A stretch of 64,000 nucleotides of DNA from Undaria pinnatifida (taxonomy: Eukaryota; Sar; Phaeophyceae; Laminariales; Alariaceae): positions 14,598,063 to 14,662,062 of the forward strand of contig JABAKD010000028.1 of NCBI GenBank assembly GCA_012845835.1. Direction: 5' to 3'. The translations under genes and the position numbers were made by a program. The notes under the pieces are model-generated. The model had not been told where the DNA came from. It worked only from the letters and a program-made list of their open reading frames with translations, and made no database searches. Below are positions 35,801 through 41,800 of the stretch, piece by piece; position 1 is the stretch's first letter, and every line of letters starts with the position of its first letter.

Positions 35801-38800
35801 ACCCGTCAGCACGATGATAGGTTGGTATTGATCTCGGCCGAACCGTGATTATTCCCCTCTTTTTTTCGGGGGGGGAGAGGGTCGGGGTTAGGGTTAGTCC
35901 GCAAGGTGCACTCTCTATTATCATAGGTATCTAAAGTAATGACGCTATCCCCACCCCACCGTTTTCTCTGGACGTCAGGCCTCGGCCGTTTGCACTCACT
36001 CGTGTTTCAAGGTCAAATGCCGAACATTCGGGGACAGCTTTAACTGTATGTTTTATGTTTCATTTGTTTTGTTTCCTGTAAGCGCCCAAAAAATTATCAA
36101 TTATTTTTAGGCGTCAACGTTGCATTACTGCGACCACCCGCCCCGCGATGTACCGATTCATAACCTAAGATGCAAACGCTCCAAATTCAACGAGTTATTG
36201 GACCAAGGCTACGCTATTATTGAATAGTAGGGCGCTTATTATGATGATGATTTTATTATGATGTTACGATGATGTTATGATGATGTTATGATGATGTTAT
36301 GATGATGTTGTGATGATGTTATGATGATGTTATGATGATGTTATGACGATGTTATGATGATGTTAATGATGATGTTATGATGATGTTATGACGATGTTAT
36401 GAAAACGTTGTGATGATGTTATGACAACGTTATGATGATGTTATGATGATGTTATAATATACCCCATGTTTCACTGCCGGATCTGAGCTATCATATCGTA
36501 TCATATCATATCATATCATATCATATCATATCATATCATATCATATCATATCATGTCATATCATACATACTAGCACGGCAGACTCCGTACTTCACCGACA
36601 AAAAATCGTATAGGCGTTTTTGTTCGGGCACAGCGTAGCTTACCATTACATTGCCGATGGATTGATACACCTTGTAGCGAAGTTAAACTATTCGTTGAAA
36701 GGAACAGGGGCGTTACGTTCCTGACGCGAGTGACCCCAAGAAGCCACTGAAAAGTGCGTACTTCGAACTACAACCCAAACAGTGAAAGCCCTTGCCGTAG
36801 CCACGGTCGTTCCTACACTAGAAGCAACATAGTGGATACTTTTCTACACGAAATTCAACATATTGGTTATTTTCATTCACGAAATTTAACAAATTGGTTA
36901 TTTTCATGCACTAAATTCAACGTGTTGGTTATTTTCATACATCGAAATTCAACATATTGGTTATTTCCTACACGAAGTTCAACATATATTGCTTATTTTC
37001 ATACATCGAAGCAGACGATAGAGAAAGCAGGCTGGCATTTTAAAGAAATGTAAGATATTATTCAGCCGTTGTACCGAAGTTTGTGCAGATCGCCCCCTCT
37101 CCCAAGCAAGCTTAGGGTTAGCAATCCGACCTGCAGAGGTGACTATTTATTTATGTTCATGTACGAGGTACGTACTTGCTGTGTAACACACCGAGCTACG
37201 CCTATAGCCCCTTTCTTTGCAGGTCATCCATGCAACCCCTCCAGCCAACAGCACCAAGGCCCTTAATGCTGTGTGGGTGATGTATCACCAACCACTGCAA
37301 CCACTATTATTAATAGACCACATACAACAGTAGTAGCCACGTGCTTAACGTAGTCCAACAGGCAAACGCTTCTAGATAACTTGCTGCTACTCGGCATGTT
37401 TGTTGACAAGAAGGTATTGTACGGGGGTGAAGAAAGTAATTCAAGCCGAGGACAATATGATGGCATGGCTATGCGCTCCCTCCGTTTCCCTTCGATATTA
37501 AAATGGCATAGTACAGCTCCGCTGCCTGCTGTGGAGCCCCTCAGTCAATTACGCCAAGGCTCCCGAACTACCTCTGTCTGCTGTACCCCGTGTTTTTATT
37601 ATAAAAAATGAAGATACACTCCAGCTGTGAGATCGAAGATTTTGTCGAAACTCATCTTTGCAAGCTGTGTGTGATACTCCGATCGCGCGTATTGCGGGTT
37701 GCGTGTCCTCATTAAGGATATAGGTCGGCGACTCCCCTTGCAACTACGGTGTAGCTATGAGGGTCAACAGGGTGATGTTAGGCAGTCTGTGCGCGGAAAC
37801 TATAAAACCCGTTTCTGAGGGGGACAAATTCTGACAGCTATGGAGAGAAATGTATCCGTTTATCAAGTGAATCCTGTAAGTCGAATAACCGGTGAGGGGA
37901 GGGCGGACTTTTGAAGGACGTGGGGGCCTGGTTTTGATCAAAAGCGAGCGGGGTTGCAGGAGGGGGGAGGGGGGGGGGGGGGGGGGGACTGGGGGGGGGA
38001 GGGGGCGGACAGGCGGGCAATTTGTGCGTGGAAAATATAAATCCTTTCAAGGGGATAAATCTGATGGTTTTGTTGGGAAAAAAGAAAAAAAGAAGAAAAA
38101 AAATGCACCAGTTTATCATAGGGGGGGGGGGTTGGGGCGGGGGTGGGGCGGGTGGGGCAGCTCAATCAGTGCGTGGAAACTATACATTATTTTGAGGGGA
38201 TAAATGTGACGGTTTTGGAAACAATGCATCAGTTTATCACGTATATCCTGGGGTAAGTCGTACAATCAGTGAGTAGAGAGAGGGCGGAGTGTTCGAGGGG
38301 GTGGGATGGGGTGGGGGGGCTGGGGAGGTGGGGGGTGGGGGCGGGGGGGGGAGGGGGGGGTGGGGGGTGGGGGGGGAAGGGGGGGGTGGGGGGGGAAGGG
38401 GGGGGCTTTTGATGACATAGATGTAGGGGTTTGTTATACGTGTGGTGCTAGGTCTAGGCGATGGTACGGGTGGTGCGGAAGAAAGGGGCGTTCGGGGCGG
38501 GGGGGGGGGGGAAATGGATGGCTCTAGAAAGATAATGAGGTGATATCCAGTGCGTGAAGTGTTTATTTATCTGGCGGGTTTCGATACCAGGTGGGGCGTT
38601 TGAGCGAGGGAGAGCGAGAAAATATTTTTTAGGAGGTTTAGGTCACAAATTATTTTTAAATACACTCCGGCTGTGAGATCAAAGATATGTAGAGGCTTGT
38701 TATACGCGTGGTGCTAGGTCTAGGCGATCGTGCGGGTGGTGGGAAAAGAGGGGGCGGGTTGAGGGGGGGGGGGGGGAAGAATGAAAACTGCGTCATGGAT

Positions 38801-41800
38801 GGTCAGAAAGATAATGACGTGATATCAACTGCGAAAAGGTGTTTATTACTCTGGTCGATATCGATGTGAGTGGGGCGTTTGGACAACCTAGGCGGAAAAA
38901 CAAAAGGGGGGGGGGGGAGGGATCGGGGGATGAGGGGGGGGGGGGGAGGGGTGGTTTTTTTTTTTCAACAAGAGGGATCGGGGGAGGGGGAGGGGAGGGG
39001 GGGGCGGGGGGCGGGAAATTTCAATATGTGCGCGGAAACTATAAATCCTTAAAGCTAAAGGGGACAAATCTGATGATTGTAGCAAGAAGACATCTCTTTA
39101 TATCACCTGCCTGGTAATGTTTGCTATTCTAGAAGGTTTAATGTTTGATGCAGCATGCAACCCAGTGTTTAAGTGCAGTGAATAACGTGTTAAATCTTCA
39201 TAATTTGTTGTTGTGCATGGATCGAAAATAGAATATTTTACAGAATATTTGTAGTTACCATTATTTTCTGACATCGCTAACTATAAGAAAGGGATACGTA
39301 TTGCCGAATACAACAGGCGAGGTGATGTGGTCATGCACTGTTTGTCACCACCATCATATAGTTACCATTATTTTCTGACATCGCTAATATTTACGAAAGG
39401 GATACGTATTGCCAAATACAGCATGCGAGGTGATGTGGCCATGCACTGTCTCCGCCATTGAGCACAAGAGGGAGAAATGCGAATCGTCAGTGGAACGCTT
39501 GGTATACGCGCGCTCAATTACGTTACCTCGTTAGTCATACTTGGTATACATGCGTTCACTAACGTTACCTCGTTAGTCATACTTCGCTTGGCATAGGTCG
39601 GGAGGCGATCATGCAGACGGTATGTACGAAACACCCTACGTAATGGGTTGGTAAGGTGGCTTACCGCAATTTTAACATATCTGCCTGTGCTTCCTTTTCA
39701 AATTAATATTGTCTCAAATGTACGATTTCACGCCCATGATTTCCACCTTGCCGATGTGGGGCTCTGAGGTCGTCAATTTTAAGACAGAGATACATCTTAC
39801 AAATACATCAGGCGAGTTGGGTATGCGATGTCATATATATGCGATGTCACCACTATTGAACGCGAGGGTGACTTTACTTCGTTAGGCATATGATACTGTG
39901 TTTCGTGGAGGTCGTCTCAGGTGGGCATGCGATGGGTCGGCAGTGACAGTGTGCTTTACCGCAATTTTAACAGGTCTGCCTGTACAGTGTGCTTCCTTTT
40001 CAAATTATTATTATAAAAAATTAAAATCCCTCCAGCTGTGAGATCGAAGATTTCGTCGAAACTCATCTTTGCATGCTGTGTGTGATACTCCGATCGCGCG
40101 TATTACGGGTCGCGGTTGTGAGCTCCATCATGGGGTTGTATATCTTGCAATGAGGCGTTTAAGCCTCATTATTACGAGGTGTGGGGGAATCTATAGCCTC
40201 ATTTTCGTTTGTTTCGAATAGCCGCATCTTCGATCCCCCTCCCAATTTTTGATGTTTTGTTGACATCATTTAATGGGCAGGTGATCTGCATCTACGACTA
40301 TTCAGGGTGGGCTAATGTTATAGAGTGTCAGTATAGCTGGCAATAGATTCGGTAGGATAGTCCGCAGATTCATGGTCTATTGGCCACAAGAAGGTTCTCT
40401 CAAACGGAATATTCTGAGTGAAGCGGGTAACCCGTAGAATCTAGTTAGTTTATACCACAAGAGCGTTCTTGGAAATGAAACGTTCTTCCTCTGGACAAGA
40501 TAGATAGAAGTAAGCGCGTTAGGCGCTCATGGGAATATAGAGCATCTGGGAGAACGTTCCTTGTACGTTCCATAGGTAAAGGTCCGGAAGAGAGCACAGC
40601 AGCAAAGCTGGGGTGAAGCGAACTCTGTGAGCTTCATCCCACCCCCGTGCTCTCACTCCTCCTCCTCCTCCTCCTCCTTCTCGTCCTTCTCCTCCTCTTC
40701 CTCTTCCTGTCTCCTCGAGCTTGTCATAGCTCAACGCCAATAAATAGAAATCTATAAAGAAGAACCGGTGCTGTCTCCAAGCGAAGCTGATACCCCTGCG
40801 TCCCTTCCCTCACACCTTCCGGCACCACGACACCTTCACAAATGGCGTCGTCGGCAGGACACGAACCTTGCAACTACAGTATTATAGCTATCAGGGTCAA
40901 CAGGGTGATGTTAGGCAGTCTGTGCGCGGAAACTATAAAACCCGTTTCTGAGGGGGACAAATTCTGACAGCTGTGGAGGGAAATAAATGTATCCTTCTAT
41001 CAAGTGAATCTTGTAAGTCGAATAACCGGTGAGGGGAGGGCGGAGTTTTTAGGGACGTGGGGGGCTGGTTTTGATCAAAAGCGAGCGGGGTTGGAGGAGG
41101 GGGAACGGGGGGGGGGGGTGGACTGGGGGGGGGAGGGGGGGGACGGGCGGGCAATTTGTGCGTGGAAGCTATAAATCCTTTAAGGGGATAAATATGACGG
41201 TTTTGGGAAAAAAAAAAAAGAAGAAAAAGAAATGCACCAGTTTATCATAGGGGGGGGGGGTTGGGGCGGGGGTGGAGCGGGCGGGGCAGCTCAATCTGTG
41301 AGTGGAAACTATACATTATTTTGAGGGGATACATGTGTTTTTGTAGACACGAAGGTTTGGGATGAACAAACCGACTGAAACCACAGGCAATTGATTGTGA
41401 CGTCTGCGCGTTTCCTCCGTTTCACTTTTTTGGTGGCATTGTGCAGGTAACATTACTACATATGGCGTAAACGCTACGTTAACATATCGAGCAAACAGCT
41501 CCATTGTCTGCAGTGAATCCCTCAGTTTAGCCCACCAATGCCCCGAACTACCGCTCTGCCCTGTGTGTTCGTTGTCCGGAAGGTTTGGGGTGCACAACCG
41601 ATTCAAGCCGCGGACACGGCGGAGGAGGAGCGACCACAACAGCAGTTGGTGAGCACAGCTTGCGCGGATCCCGACACCCAGCGGACCGTGGCTGCCGCTC
41701 TCGAGGGAACATTCTTCAATATTATGCAGGTACGGCGGTGCAACTCTCTTCACTATTACATGTTGACTAGCTGAAACACGACTTGTTTCAGCTACTCGTA

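Noticed and set aside
37744-38235. Pro-rich proteins on the minus strand of R3
   Set aside because: The proline runs are the complement of poly-G spacers of variable length.
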